This document shows positions 38,216-47,938 of a stretch of DNA of 64,000 bases, in pieces. The position numbers and the translations under genes are program-made. The stretch comes from Cytobacillus sp. S13-E01 (GTDB taxonomy: Bacteria > Bacillota > Bacilli > Bacillales > Bacillaceae_L), in assembly GCF_029193815.1 (NCBI RefSeq), contig NZ_JARFVC010000008.1, forward strand, positions 85,175-149,174. The letters are read 5' to 3'. The notes beneath the pieces were generated by a model. That model worked only from the letters and a program-made list of their open reading frames with translations. It was not told the origin of the DNA and searched no databases. The stretch's first letter is position 1. Each line of letters starts with the position of its first letter.

Positions 38216-38515
38216 CTATCTATTATTAAAATAAACCTTTAAAGCAGCTTGAATGTTATTTTCATCTTTTATTGTTTGAATAGTGTAGTGATCACCATCT
38301 ACCGTTGTTATAAAATCGGTTACACCCTGTTTTTTCAGGAAATCGTCAACATCACTAAGATGGTCACCCTGATTTAATAATGTTTTATGGCCAACAAACT
38401 GATTATTAACAAATACTTCATAGCGATCTTCGTTTAGCTTTACATCTGCCCCTGATTCAACTTCATCAAATGCAAATATATCATTATAACCACCATTTCC
38501 AGATGTGATTGGCAT
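38216..38515 (-). CDS. Hypothetical protein (99 aa)
   Basis: This soluble acidic protein begins MPITSGNGGYNDIFAFDEVE and ends ALKVYFNNR. ATG 38515 is chosen because GGGGGT lies 8 nt before it; the reading from 38530 has no ribosome site. The middle looks alpha/beta (DRYEVFVNNQFVGHKTLL, then a helical DDFLKKQG). I do not recognise the family. It is the last of three small minus-strand genes with ywdI. Confidence 0.65.
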   Translation of the reverse strand: MPITSGNGGYNDIFAFDEVESGADVKLNEDRYEVFVNNQFVGHKTLLNQGDHLSDVDDFLKKQGVTDFITTVDGDHYTIQTIKDENNIQAALKVYFNNR

Positions 38516-38585
38516 TTTTATGACCCCCATATTTTTGCTTATTCTAAAGTTTTTACTTTAATAGCAAATAATATTAGTGGCTTCC

Positions 38586-38858
38586 CTAAAAATCAAAAAT
38601 GGAATTACCGTTGCCGTCACCCTTTTCATGTTCTATTTTCTGAGGGGAAGCAATCATAGGATTATTCTGATCGTTCGTGAACTGAATATTGGAATTAGTG
38701 CTCTCTTCTTCCTTTTTGACTCGATCATCTAGAATAAGGTCACATAATGATTGGATTACTAATACATGGTTTCTTACCTTACTCTCATTGCCCGATTGTT
38801 TAGCCTGCTGCAATTCAAACTGCATTTTTTCTAAAACTTTATTTAAAGGAATGTGCAT
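38586..38858 (-). CDS. ywdI: YwdI family protein
   Basis: This 90-residue protein has an N-terminal helix (MHIPLNKVLEKMQFELQQAK) and a central VIQSLCDLILD. A hydrophilic tail ends in GNSIFDF, the pattern of the YwdI (DUF5327) family of bacilli. The function is unknown. RBS AGGTTAGG precedes ATG 38858. Confidence 0.8.
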   Translation of the reverse strand: MHIPLNKVLEKMQFELQQAKQSGNESKVRNHVLVIQSLCDLILDDRVKKEEESTNSNIQFTNDQNNPMIASPQKIEHEKGDGNGNSIFDF

Positions 38859-38882
38859 TTTCCTAACCTCCGTAGAAAGACC

Positions 38883-39059
38883 CTATTTTTTTATTTGTTT
38901 TTGTTCGAATTTTAAACAATGACTTCCCGATGATTGAAGAACAGCAGCAGATGGCATCGTTGACGTTTTGAAGTTAAATGCCCGGCAGCCTTTAGGGAAC
39001 TTTCTATCCCACGTTACATAAAAATGTTTACAATCAAAACAATTTATTCTTTTAGTCAT
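38883..39059 (-). CDS. Small Cys-rich (zinc-ribbon-like) protein, 58 aa
   Basis: Four cysteines occur as CFDC...GC...HC. The text is MTKRINCFDCKHFYVTWDRK, then PKGCRAFNFKTSTMPS and SSGSHCLKFEQK. The spacing suggests a structural metal site. Related small proteins are common beside ywdI in bacilli, but the function is unknown to me. ATG 39059 is preferred to an in-frame TTG four codons upstream; AAGG lies about 12 nt before it. It is 24 bp upstream of ywdI and same-stranded. Confidence 0.7.
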   Translation of the reverse strand: MTKRINCFDCKHFYVTWDRKFPKGCRAFNFKTSTMPSAAVLQSSGSHCLKFEQKQIKK

Positions 39060-39184
39060 TTTAAAACACAACCTTATTTTCTATTCCCTATTCATTTTAA
39101 ACGAAACCCTTGATAATTTCATTTAGTATTATTTTTAAATTGATTAGGAAAACTAACAACATTCTTTTAAACTGAGGTGATGAT

Positions 39185-40447
39185 TTGGTAAATCAAATAG
39201 TGCAAGATATTAAAGATCACTCTTATAGATTGCATTCTCATGATGATTTACAATCCATTATAAATTCTGTAGGTGATGCAAAATATGTACTACTCGGTGA
39301 AGCATCACATGGTACATCCGAGTTTTACACTTATAGAGCTGAGATTACAAAGCGTTTGATCGAACAAAAAGGTTTTTCAATCATTGCAGTTGAAGGAGAT
39401 TGGCCCGCCTGTTTCGAAGTAAACCGTTATATAAAGAACTATGATGATCCTTATAAGAATGCCTATCAAGCATTAGAGCAATTTAATCGATGGCCTACTT
39501 GGATGTGGGCAAATGAAGAAATTGCTGAGCTAACAAACTGGCTAAGGAACTATAATAATAATAAAACTGCACCAAATGAGAAGGTTGGTTATTATGGTAT
39601 TGATGTGTATAGCCTTTGGGAATCGATGGAGGAAATCATATTATACCTTGAGAAAATAGGATCGCCTGACATTGAGACAGCAAAAAATGCTTTCTCATGC
39701 TTCGAACCACATAATCGCAGGCCCGAAAATTATGGTGTCTCTGCCTCATTTTTATCAGATGATTGTATTGATGAAGTGGTAAAGCTTCTTCATAAAATTA
39801 GAACCAATCATCATCAGAAACAGCCACATGAAGCAACCCTTAACCTGCAGATTAACGCGTTAGTTGCTGCACATGCAGAACAATATTATCGGGCTATGGT
39901 CCAGGACGATACCGATTCTTGGAATATTAGGGATTACCATATGGCTGATACTGTACAAGAACTCGTTAATTATTATGATAATGAGGCTAAGGTTATTATT
40001 TGGGAGCATAACACACATATTGGAGATGCACGAGCTACCGATATGAAGCGTGAAGGACTTGTTAATGTTGGCCAAATTGTGCGTGAACGCTATGGCGAAG
40101 ATCAAGTCTTTGCTATTGGATTTGGAACACATCGCGGCTCTGTTATTGCTTCGAAAAAGTGGGGAGAAGGACTAGAAGTTATGAACGTTCCACCTGCTGA
40201 AAAAAATAGCTGGGAAGATTTTATGCATCAAGCAGGCCCATATAATAAAGCACTTATTTTTACGAATAAAAATAAGCATTTATTTGAGGACACAATAGGA
40301 CACCGGGCCATTGGAGTCATATATCATCCAGAGTATGAACAACTAGGTAACTATGTACCATCGCGCATATCAAAACGGTACGATGCTTTTATTCATATTG
40401 ACGAAACACATGCACTTAAACCACTGCAAGTTGAGGTAGTAAGGTAA
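39185..40447 (+). CDS. Erythromycin esterase-like protein
   Basis: This 420-residue protein of the Ere/EreA-like hydrolase superfamily has LLGEASHGTSEFYTYRAEIT (conserved Glu and His near 38-41), AVEGDWPACFEVNRYI, KVGYYGIDVYSLWESM, and IIWEHNTHIGDARATD (the second active His near 278). Such proteins hydrolyse macrolide lactones in a few cases. Most chromosomal homologues, including Bacillus ones, have no proven substrate, so resistance should not be assumed. The start is TTG 39185 behind GAGGTGATGA. A hairpin terminator follows. Confidence 0.85.
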   Translation: MVNQIVQDIKDHSYRLHSHDDLQSIINSVGDAKYVLLGEASHGTSEFYTYRAEITKRLIEQKGFSIIAVEGDWPACFEVNRYIKNYDDPYKNAYQALEQFNRWPTWMWANEEIAELTNWLRNYNNNKTAPNEKVGYYGIDVYSLWESMEEIILYLEKIGSPDIETAKNAFSCFEPHNRRPENYGVSASFLSDDCIDEVVKLLHKIRTNHHQKQPHEATLNLQINALVAAHAEQYYRAMVQDDTDSWNIRDYHMADTVQELVNYYDNEAKVIIWEHNTHIGDARATDMKREGLVNVGQIVRERYGEDQVFAIGFGTHRGSVIASKKWGEGLEVMNVPPAEKNSWEDFMHQAGPYNKALIFTNKNKHLFEDTIGHRAIGVIYHPEYEQLGNYVPSRISKRYDAFIHIDETHALKPLQVEVVR

Positions 40448-40465
40448 TTTGTATAGAAATAGTAG

Positions 40466-40503
40466 AGCTGTCTTTAGGGATTATTCCCACGGGACAGCTT
40501 TTT
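40466..40503 (+). terminator. Terminator of the esterase-like gene
   Basis: AGCTGTC/GACAGCT arms with a 20-nt loop are followed by TTTTTAAG. Confidence 0.75.
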
Positions 40504-40628
40504 AAGTTTCATGTGGGCAGATGGGCTTCACTTATCCTCTATCATATGCGGCAATGCGATTTTTGACGTCTGTTGTGCAAGTCAATGCGTTGTTGAACAG
40601 GAACTAAGGTTCACAAAAAAAAACAAAG

Positions 40629-40985
40629 TGGTAACTAGAAGCCCGATCTGATTACCATATCCACTGCAAAATTCAGAAACGGTAATCTGATGCTCAATCT
40701 GATTACCATATTCACTTCAAAAATTCAAAAACGGTAATCTGATGCTAAATTTGATTACCATATCCACTGCAAAATTAAAAAACGGTAATCAGATGCCTAC
40801 TCTGATTACCGTATTCACTTCAAAAATTAAAAACGGTAATCTGATGCTCAATCTGATTACCATATTCGCTGCAAAATTCAAAAACGGTAATCAGATGCCC
40901 AATTTGATTACCATATTCACTGCAATTATTAAAAACGGTAATCAGACGCTCAATCTGATTACCGTACTCAACAGGAACAAGCCAT
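40629..40985. repeat. 51-bp tandem array with GGTAATC/GATTACC hairpins (array 2)
   Basis: Seven units start at 40629, 40680, 40732, 40783, 40834, 40885 and 40936 (spacing 51, 52, then 51 four times). Each begins CGGTAATC and contains an 11-bp hairpin GGTAATCAGAT...ATCTGATTACC (some with one change), then an A/T-rich linker. The core CGGTAATC plus AGATGCCC is shared with the reverse complement of array 1, but without the 12 bp between. The open frames through it have no ribosome site. Confidence 0.93.
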
Positions 40986-41025
40986 ACCGTTATCTCATGC
41001 AGCATGCAATAATGATCGTCAACTA

Positions 41026-41382
41026 AAAGCCGCCACGTCCTGTGGCGAACGTTGACGTCAGCACATCCTGTGGAAGTCCATACGTCACTGAACGGGCGCC
41101 TTTCGCTTTTCTTGTGTCTAGCTACAGGCGCCAACGACTTGTGGACTTCCCTCTCCCTCCTTGCGATAAGTCAACATCGAATCGCTTCGCTCTTCGTGTT
41201 TCCTTTATCTCATGCGGGTTCAGTCCAGTCCATACGTCGTTGAACGGGCGCCTTTCGCTTTTCTTGTGTCTAGCTTCAGCGCCTAGAAACTCGAGAAACT
41301 TCAACTCCTCCTACAGAAGCAAAGACCGCTTCTTCGTCAGAGTCTCCAGTTTTCTCGTTTCTGATCAAGGCGCTTCCGCTTT
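41026..41382 (-). repeat. Cluster of dispersed intergenic elements before mmsA
   Basis: Several partial elements abut: CCGCCACGTCCTGTGGCG (41030), two repeats of GAACGGGCGCCTTTCGCTTTTC (about 41091 and 41243; cited by ends GAACGGGCG and CGCTTTTC) and TGTCTAGCT motifs. The ~150-bp part is the reverse of the element at 47704. No gene is supported. It lies directly downstream of the mmsA stop. Confidence 0.75.
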
Positions 41383-42840
41383 TCAGTTCCATCTAGCCGT
41401 AACCATTTTCTTTCTTGTGTAAAATTCTACTCCGTCTTTTCCGTTTGCGTGGAGGTCACCGTAGAATGATTTTTTCCAGCCTGAGAATGGGAAGAATGCC
41501 ATTGGTGCTGGTACGTTTACATTTACGCCAAGCATTCCTGCTTCGATATATTCACGGAAATCGCGTGCAGCTTGACCGCTTGATGTGTATAAGACGGCTC
41601 CATTAGCGAAATCGGATTTATTTGTCAGTTCGATTGCTTCTTCTAAATCTTTTACACGAACAATGCTTAGTACTGGTGCAAAGATTTCATCCTGCCATAT
41701 TTTCATATCGTCTGTGACATTATCAAAAATCGTTGCTCCTAGGAAGTAACCATTATCGTGCTTTTGGGCATCAATTCGGCCATCTCTGACAAGCTTTGCT
41801 TTTTCCTTTTCTCCTAATTCGATATAGCTTAATACTCGCTCTCGATGTGAGTCTCGAATAACTGGACCTAAAAAGACATCTTCGTCCAGACCATTACCAA
41901 CTTTCAATTCGTTTGCTTTCTCTACAAGTCTTTCCACTAGTTGATCCGCGATTTCATCAACGACAGCGACAACCGAACAAGCCATACAGCGTTCACCTGC
42001 ACTACCAAAAGCTGCTCCTATGATCCCTTGTACTGCTTTATCGATATTACAATCTGCTAATACGATTGAATGATTTTTAGCGCCAGCTAGTGCTTGAACT
42101 CGCTTTCCGTTAGCTGCTGCCGTTTTATAAATATACTCTGCTACTGGTTGTGAGCCAACAAATGAGATTGCTTTTACTTTTGGATGTTCAAGCAGCCCGT
42201 TCACTACTTCATGTGCACCATGGACTATATTTAACACACCATTAGGTAGTCCTGCTTCTGTAAATAATTCTACCAATCTAGCTGCTAATATTGGTGTTCG
42301 TTCTGACGGCTTTAATACAAATGTATTTCCACACGCAATTGCTAATGGAAACATCCAGCATGGAACCATCATCGGAAAGTTAAAAGGTGTAATCCCGCCA
42401 ACAACTCCTACTGGGTATCTATACATTGCCGATTCCATATCTGTAGCAATATCAGGTAATACTGATCCCATCATAAGCGTCGGAGCACCTGCTGCAAATT
42501 CAACACACTCAATACCCCTTTGCACTTCACCACGAGCTTCCTCTAAGTTTTTTCCATTTTCCATTGTAATTAATCGTGCTAGTTCTTCATAATTCTCCAT
42601 TAATAATTGTTGATATTTAAAAAGGACTCTAGCACGTTTTGGCACAGGGGTCCTACTCCATGTCTTGAATACCTCTGCAGCATTATTAATAGCTAATTCT
42701 ACGTCTTCTTTTGATGATAGAGGAACTTCTGCAAGTACCTCACCTGTTGCAGGATTTGGAACCTCTATATAACTTGTTGATAGAGACTCGACCCATTCAC
42801 CATTTATATAATTTAGGAGTTTTTTAGTTGTTGTAGTCAT
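41383..42840 (-). CDS. mmsA: CoA-acylating methylmalonate/malonate-semialdehyde dehydrogenase
   Basis: This 485-residue aldehyde dehydrogenase has the Cys nucleophile in [17 protein letters not shown] near 282. The N-terminal [20 protein letters not shown] and [15 protein letters not shown] are typical of the CoA-dependent MmsA/IolA group. It turns methylmalonate or malonate semialdehyde plus CoA into propionyl- or acetyl-CoA with loss of CO2. RBS GAGGAAG precedes ATG 42840. It is the last gene of a three-gene operon with no valine-pathway or inositol genes nearby, so malonate semialdehyde is a plausible substrate. Confidence 0.9.
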   Translation of the reverse strand: MTTTTKKLLNYINGEWVESLSTSYIEVPNPATGEVLAEVPLSSKEDVELAINNAAEVFKTWSRTPVPKRARVLFKYQQLLMENYEELARLITMENGKNLEEARGEVQRGIECVEFAAGAPTLMMGSVLPDIATDMESAMYRYPVGVVGGITPFNFPMMVPCWMFPLAIACGNTFVLKPSERTPILAARLVELFTEAGLPNGVLNIVHGAHEVVNGLLEHPKVKAISFVGSQPVAEYIYKTAAANGKRVQALAGAKNHSIVLADCNIDKAVQGIIGAAFGSAGERCMACSVVAVVDEIADQLVERLVEKANELKVGNGLDEDVFLGPVIRDSHRERVLSYIELGEKEKAKLVRDGRIDAQKHDNGYFLGATIFDNVTDDMKIWQDEIFAPVLSIVRVKDLEEAIELTNKSDFANGAVLYTSSGQAARDFREYIEAGMLGVNVNVPAPMAFFPFSGWKKSFYGDLHANGKDGVEFYTRKKMVTARWN

Positions 42841-42863
42841 GGTCTAACTTCCTCTCTGCTATT

Positions 42864-44060
42864 CTAATTTAAAATCTTTCTATCTGAAAACTGATAGTTA
42901 TAACAAATATGATAAAGTTCTTCTATTTCTAACTGTGTCGGCACTCTCGGATTATTACCTGGACTTCCACTTTCGATAGCGTCAAAGGCCATTTTGTTGA
43001 TAGCACTCTCGAACTTTTGTTTATCTATTCCCCAATCCTGTAAGTTCGGAATATGTAAAGTTAAACAAAGATTCTTTACTTCGGTTACAGCTAAATCAGC
43101 TGCTTCTATATCTGATAACTCCTGTTTATCGGTTTGAAACAATCGACCGATCACCGCGAGCCTATCAATACACGCTGATTTACTAAATTCCAAAACAGCT
43201 GGTAACAGCATGGCATTAGATGTTCCATGTGGAACATGAAATAGTGCACCAATTGGTCTAGACATTCCATGCACCAGACATACAGATGCATTAGAAAACG
43301 CCATACCCGCCTGTAGAGACCCTATTGCCATAGCTTCTCTAGCATCGATATCCTGTCCGTTTTGATAGCTTTTAACTAGATTTTTTATAATAAGGTCCAT
43401 CGCTGATAATGCTAGTATATCTGTCATTGGCTGTGACTTTTTAGAAATGTATGCTTCAATTGCATGACTAAGAGCATCAACCCCAGTAGATGCGGTTACA
43501 CTTTTAGGTGCTGATTGACAGAGAACTGGATCAACAATTGCAATGGTTGGCATAAACGCTGGTTGTTTAATCATCATTTTTACATCATTACTAGTATTTG
43601 TAATAACTGTAACATCTGTTGCCTCAGAACCAGTCCCAGCCGTTGTTGGTATTGCAATTAGTGGTATCGGAGTATTTTGGGCAACTTTTCTAGCACCTAT
43701 ATAGTCACCAATATAACCTCCACTTGTCGCTAGTACTGCTACGGCTTTTGCAGTATCAATGCAGCTGCCACCGCCTAACCCAACAATCACATCACAATTT
43801 TCGCTAGTACATAATTCAAGAGACTCTTTGACATAACTATCTGTTGGTTCTGTATTTACACCAAGATAATAAACACTAGAAACACCTGACTTTTTCAGGA
43901 GGTCTCGACATTCACTTACAAGCCCGAGACCATCCATAATTTTATCACTAATTATGAGAGCCTTTTTTCCAAAGCTAGAAGCCTCACTTCCGACTCTATT
44001 AAAAGAGCCTCGCCCATAAAAAATAGCCTGCGGTGTACGAAGAACAGCGTATGTTTCCAA
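42864..44060 (-). CDS. Iron-containing alcohol dehydrogenase
   Basis: This 398-residue group III alcohol dehydrogenase has an N-terminal Rossmann-like domain with VGLGGGSCIDTAKAVAVL near 90. The metal-binding C-terminal half has GVDALSHAIEAYISKK, SVCLVHGMSRPIGALFHVPHG and GNNPRVPTQLEIEEL. TTG 44060 with GGGAG 8 nt upstream is preferred to the ATG 15 codons earlier. Lying between a 3-hydroxyacyl-CoA dehydrogenase and mmsA, it could oxidise a hydroxy acid such as 3-hydroxypropionate to the semialdehyde that MmsA uses; this is inference. Confidence 0.88.
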   Translation of the reverse strand: METYAVLRTPQAIFYGRGSFNRVGSEASSFGKKALIISDKIMDGLGLVSECRDLLKKSGVSSVYYLGVNTEPTDSYVKESLELCTSENCDVIVGLGGGSCIDTAKAVAVLATSGGYIGDYIGARKVAQNTPIPLIAIPTTAGTGSEATDVTVITNTSNDVKMMIKQPAFMPTIAIVDPVLCQSAPKSVTASTGVDALSHAIEAYISKKSQPMTDILALSAMDLIIKNLVKSYQNGQDIDAREAMAIGSLQAGMAFSNASVCLVHGMSRPIGALFHVPHGTSNAMLLPAVLEFSKSACIDRLAVIGRLFQTDKQELSDIEAADLAVTEVKNLCLTLHIPNLQDWGIDKQKFESAINKMAFDAIESGSPGNNPRVPTQLEIEELYHICYNYQFSDRKILN

Positions 44061-44140
44061 CCAGTCATCTCCCTTTCGCTTAATACTAGAGTATATGGCA
44101 AACAACCTATTAAAATGCTAGTAGAAACATAATCTTAATC

Positions 44141-45091
44141 TTACATTTCTTTTATCGATAGTAATTTTATAAGCTTTCGGTCTCGTTCCTTTGCTGCAAG
44201 GGTGACCTCATCTTTTTCATATTGATAAAATCCTTCTCCCGTTTTTACACCTAAATTATTTTCTTGCACCTTATCACTGATTAGTTTTGGAGCTTTCTTA
44301 CTTGAGTCTAACTCAGGAAAAAGGTTTCCCGTTACTTTCTCCCAAATATCTAACCCTCCAAAATCGGCAATTTGGATTGGTCCATCAAAAGCCCACCGCA
44401 TTCCTGGTCCATCCGCTATTACACTATCAATATCCCTAGCGTCTGCTACACCTTCCTCTAATAGATACATTGCCTCCCTAACAACTGCAGCCTGGAGTCT
44501 ATTTGCAACGAAGCCTGGAATATCTTTTTGTAATCGTACTGGCTTTTTTCCACAATTAATTAATAGTTCCATCATTTTATCAATTACTTCAGGCTTTGTT
44601 CTTTTACTCGGTACAACTTCTACTAACCGAACTAAATGAGTTGGATTAAAGAAGTGCACTACAAGCATTCTATCTGCAAACGAAACATCCTCTGCTAGCA
44701 CCTCAATTGAGTATGTCGATGTATTTGATGCAACAATTGTATCTTCACTAATTAATGTCTCAAGCTTCGTATAGATTTCTTTTTTCAATTCTATTATTTC
44801 TGGTACTGCTTCAATAACAAGACTTGCATCTCCTACAGCAAAAGCAAAATCTGTTGTAAATACTATACGAGCAAGTACCTTTTCACTTTCCTCGAAATTC
44901 ATATAATTTTCTTCTACCATCAGCATCAAATTCTTATGTATTTTCTTTTGCGCTACTTTCAAAACTTCTTCATTAATATCATATATAACAACCGAAAATG
45001 AAGAAGCAGCAAACACCTGTGCAATTCCATGTCCCATCGTACCTGAACCAAGTACACAAACTTTACCTTTTGTGAGTGGTCTCCTATTCAT
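44141..45091 (-). CDS. 3-hydroxyacyl-CoA dehydrogenase family protein
   Basis: This 316-residue NAD-binding protein has the N-terminal GSGTMGHGIAQVF and NTSTYSIEVLAEDVS (catalytic region), HFFNPTHLVRLVEVVPSKRT, and the C-terminal domain DIPGFVANRLQAAVVREA. It is distinct from mmgB; the long C-terminal insert and DGPGMRWAFDGPIQIADFGG are closer to the carnitine/L-gulonate dehydrogenase-like branch. ATG 45091 follows GGGGGG by 7 nt. It heads the operon with the Fe-alcohol dehydrogenase and mmsA. Confidence 0.85.
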   Translation of the reverse strand: MNRRPLTKGKVCVLGSGTMGHGIAQVFAASSFSVVIYDINEEVLKVAQKKIHKNLMLMVEENYMNFEESEKVLARIVFTTDFAFAVGDASLVIEAVPEIIELKKEIYTKLETLISEDTIVASNTSTYSIEVLAEDVSFADRMLVVHFFNPTHLVRLVEVVPSKRTKPEVIDKMMELLINCGKKPVRLQKDIPGFVANRLQAAVVREAMYLLEEGVADARDIDSVIADGPGMRWAFDGPIQIADFGGLDIWEKVTGNLFPELDSSKKAPKLISDKVQENNLGVKTGEGFYQYEKDEVTLAAKERDRKLIKLLSIKEM

Positions 45092-45348
45092 TGCCATTCC
45101 CCCTAAGATGTTTCAAAAGTATATTAGCTCTAGCATATATTTAAGTATATAAGACATCCCACTTTATAACAATTTTAATATTCAGAAAAATAGTTTATCT
45201 CTTTAATTCCCTATGTTATAATCTTCGACATAGTCGGTCGGTCTTTCTGTATCTAAAAGGTCCACGTTCTGTATCACACCGCTACAAACTATGATTCCCC
45301 TACTATTACTACCCTTATTAGAACTTTAAAATCAATCCACAAGCTCAC

Positions 45349-45366
45349 TTGCTCAAAGATTCACAA
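45349..45366. promoter_or_regulatory. Candidate Rex-type redox operator
   Basis: TTGCTCA-AAGA-TTCACAA has the 7-4-7 form of Rex boxes. The right half is perfect and the left has four of seven matches. It lies 30 bp upstream of the pflB -35, but a repressor usually binds closer, so confidence is low. Confidence 0.3.
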
Positions 45367-45395
45367 ATATGTCACCAGCTTCCCCTTATATCTTA

Positions 45396-45424
45396 TTAAC
45401 ATCGTAGTATACTGTAGATATAAA
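45396..45424 (+). promoter_or_regulatory. pflB promoter
   Basis: TTAACA (45396-45401) and TATAAA (45419-45424) are 17 bp apart, 51 bp before the pflB start. Confidence 0.65.
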
Positions 45425-45475
45425 GCTGTTATACAAAAAATTACAATCTGTTCTATTCATGGGAGGAAATTAATC

Positions 45476-47701
45476 ATGAAGCATTGGGAAGGTTTTATTG
45501 AAGGTAACTGGACGAATGAAATTAATGTAAGAGATTTTATATTAAATAATATCGCCGTTTATGAAGGTGATGACTCATTTTTAGCTACTGCTACCGACAG
45601 CACAAAAGCATTATGGAAACAAGTGATGGAATTAACAAAACAAGAGATTAAAAATGGCGGAGTTTTAGATATGGATACGGAAATCGTATCAACTATTATC
45701 TCTCATGGACCTGGCTATCTCAATTCTGAACAGGAAAAGATTGTTGGACTTCAAACTGATATACCATTTAAACGCTCACTACAACCTTTTGGCGGTATCC
45801 GAATGGCAGAACAAGCATGTGAATCATACGGCTACAAGGTAAACAAAGAAGTAAGTAATGTATTTTTTAATTTCCGAAAAACACATAACCAAGGTGTTTT
45901 CGATGCATATAACGATGATATGAAGGCGGTACGTAAAGCTGGGATTATTACTGGACTTCCTGATGCTTATGGTCGTGGTAGAATCATTGGTGATTATCGC
46001 CGCGTGGCATTATATGGGATTGATAGACTTATAGAGGATAAAAAGAAGGATTTAACTAAAGGACCTAAAACGATGACTGAAGATGTTATTCGACTTCGTG
46101 AAGAGGTTTCTGAACAAATTCGCTCACTTAAAGAGCTAAAAGAAATGGCGCGATCTTACGGTTTTGATATTTCAGCACCTGCTACAACAGCTAAAGAAGC
46201 GTTTCAATGGTTATACTTTGCTTATTTAGCAGCTATTAAAGAACAAAATGGAGCTGCAATGAGTCTTGGTCGTACTTCGACCTTCTTAGATATCTATATT
46301 GAAAGAGACATACAAAATGGAGTCTTAACAGAAGAAGAAGCACAGGAGCTTGTCGATCACTTTGTAATGAAGCTTCGATTAGTGAAATTCGCAAGAACAC
46401 CAGATTATAATGAATTATTTAGTGGAGACCCAACTTGGGTAACTGAATCTATTGGTGGGATTGACTTAGATGGACGCCCACTCGTAACAAAAAACTCATT
46501 TAGATTTCTTCATACACTTGATAATCTAGGACCAGCGCCAGAGCCAAATTTAACAGTGCTTTGGTCACCAAAACTTCCGGAAGCATTTAAAAAATATTGT
46601 GCGGATATGTCGATAAAAACAAGTTCAATTCAATATGAAAATGATGATATTATGCGACCTGAATTTGGAGATGACTACGGAATTGCATGCTGTGTATCTG
46701 CCATGAAAATTGGTAAGCAAATGCAATTTTTCGGCGCTAGAGCAAACCTTGCAAAAGCTTTGCTTTACGCAATAAATGGTGGGGTTGATGAAAAGCTAAA
46801 GGATCAAATCGGTCCAATTTTCGCACCAGTCACAACTGAATTTCTAGAGTATGATGATGTTATGACTAAGTTTGACAATGTGATGGAATGGCTTGCAGAG
46901 CTCTATATTAACACATTAAATGTCATTCATTACATGCACGATAAATATTCATATGAACGAATTGAAATGGCACTCCATGATACGGAAATCATTCGTACAA
47001 TGGCAACTGGTATTGCAGGACTATCTGTTGTAGCTGATTCATTAAGCGCGATTAAATATGCAAAAGTTAGACCAATTCGAGATGAAAACGGAATTGCAGT
47101 TGATTTTGAAATCGATGGCGATTTCCCTAAATATGGTAACAATGATGATCGTGTTGATGATATTGCAGTGGAGCTTGTAAAGACATTTATGACTAAACTT
47201 CAAAAGCATCAAACATACCGAAATTCTAAACATACTTTGTCTATTTTAACGATTACGTCAAATGTTGTTTATGGTAAGAAAACAGGTAACACACCAGATG
47301 GCCGCCGCACTGGCGAACCTTTTGCTCCAGGGGCTAATCCTTTACATGGAAGAGACTCTAAAGGTGCATTAGCTTCACTAAGCTCTGTAGCAAAATTACC
47401 TTATGAGTATTCTTTAGATGGTATTTCAAATACTTTCTCTATTGTTCCAAAAGCATTGGGAAAAGAGGAAAAGACACAAATATCAAACCTTGTAGCCATT
47501 CTGGATGGATATGCAGTTAAAAAAGGACATCACTTAAACATAAATGTATTTAATCGTGAAACACTATTAGATGCAATGGAACACCCAGAACTGTATCCAC
47601 AACTAACAATTCGCGTTTCAGGATACGCTGTTAACTTTATAAAACTTACTCGTGAGCAACAAATTGATGTAATTAATCGTACGTTCCACGATAGTTTATA
47701 A
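45476..47701 (+). CDS. pflB: Formate C-acetyltransferase (pyruvate formate-lyase)
   Basis: This 741-residue glycyl radical enzyme splits pyruvate with CoA into acetyl-CoA and formate under anoxia. The active Cys pair is in [13 protein letters not shown] near 403. The C-terminal glycyl radical loop is [13 protein letters not shown] (Gly near 717). [15 protein letters not shown] residues appear as [21 protein letters not shown] lies 9 nt before ATG 45476. Its activase gene follows after a 237-bp gap occupied by a dispersed element. Confidence 0.96.
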   Translation: MKHWEGFIEGNWTNEINVRDFILNNIAVYEGDDSFLATATDSTKALWKQVMELTKQEIKNGGVLDMDTEIVSTIISHGPGYLNSEQEKIVGLQTDIPFKRSLQPFGGIRMAEQACESYGYKVNKEVSNVFFNFRKTHNQGVFDAYNDDMKAVRKAGIITGLPDAYGRGRIIGDYRRVALYGIDRLIEDKKKDLTKGPKTMTEDVIRLREEVSEQIRSLKELKEMARSYGFDISAPATTAKEAFQWLYFAYLAAIKEQNGAAMSLGRTSTFLDIYIERDIQNGVLTEEEAQELVDHFVMKLRLVKFARTPDYNELFSGDPTWVTESIGGIDLDGRPLVTKNSFRFLHTLDNLGPAPEPNLTVLWSPKLPEAFKKYCADMSIKTSSIQYENDDIMRPEFGDDYGIACCVSAMKIGKQMQFFGARANLAKALLYAINGGVDEKLKDQIGPIFAPVTTEFLEYDDVMTKFDNVMEWLAELYINTLNVIHYMHDKYSYERIEMALHDTEIIRTMATGIAGLSVVADSLSAIKYAKVRPIRDENGIAVDFEIDGDFPKYGNNDDRVDDIAVELVKTFMTKLQKHQTYRNSKHTLSILTITSNVVYGKKTGNTPDGRRTGEPFAPGANPLHGRDSKGALASLSSVAKLPYEYSLDGISNTFSIVPKALGKEEKTQISNLVAILDGYAVKKGHHLNINVFNRETLLDAMEHPELYPQLTIRVSGYAVNFIKLTREQQIDVINRTFHDSL

Positions 47702-47703
47702 AA

Positions 47704-47850
47704 GCGAGGGTGCCTGCTTAGCGACGTATGGACTGGACTGATCCGCATGAGATAAAGGAAACACGAAGAGTGCTAGCGATTCGATGTTGACTTATCGTAG
47801 GGAGGAGAGGGAAGTCCACTAGTCGCTGGCGCCCGCAGCTAGATACCAAT
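47704..47850 (+). repeat. Dispersed element between pflB and pflA
   Basis: It starts AAGCGAGGGTGCCTGCTTAG, contains GACGTATGGACTGGACTGAT and ends GGCGCCCGCAGCTAGATAC. It is the reverse of the 41100-41290 element. It lies within the pflBA unit, so an element has probably been inserted in a transcribed intergenic region. Confidence 0.75.
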
Positions 47851-47938
47851 ACCAGGGGTAGAGTAACAGCTCTCCCCTCTACAAATAATTAATAGTGGCA
47901 TTCTTGGTAACAGCCTTGCTGCTTAGGAGGTTTTCAAC

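Larger units (their letters stand above)
45098..45475. other. Divergent regulatory region between the catabolic operon and pflB
   Basis: This 378-bp gap carries the pflB promoter (45396) and a half-perfect Rex-like site (45349). It also holds AT-rich sequence near 45140-45230 where the minus-strand operon promoter must lie. No small gene is supported. Confidence 0.55.

Noticed and set aside
39185..40447. Macrolide resistance gene
   Set aside because: The protein is in the erythromycin-esterase superfamily, but most chromosomal members have no shown macrolide activity and there is no mobile or resistance context here.
40742..41134. Repeat-encoded frames on both strands of array 2
   Set aside because: Same cause as array 1: period divisible by three, no ribosome site, both strands open at once.
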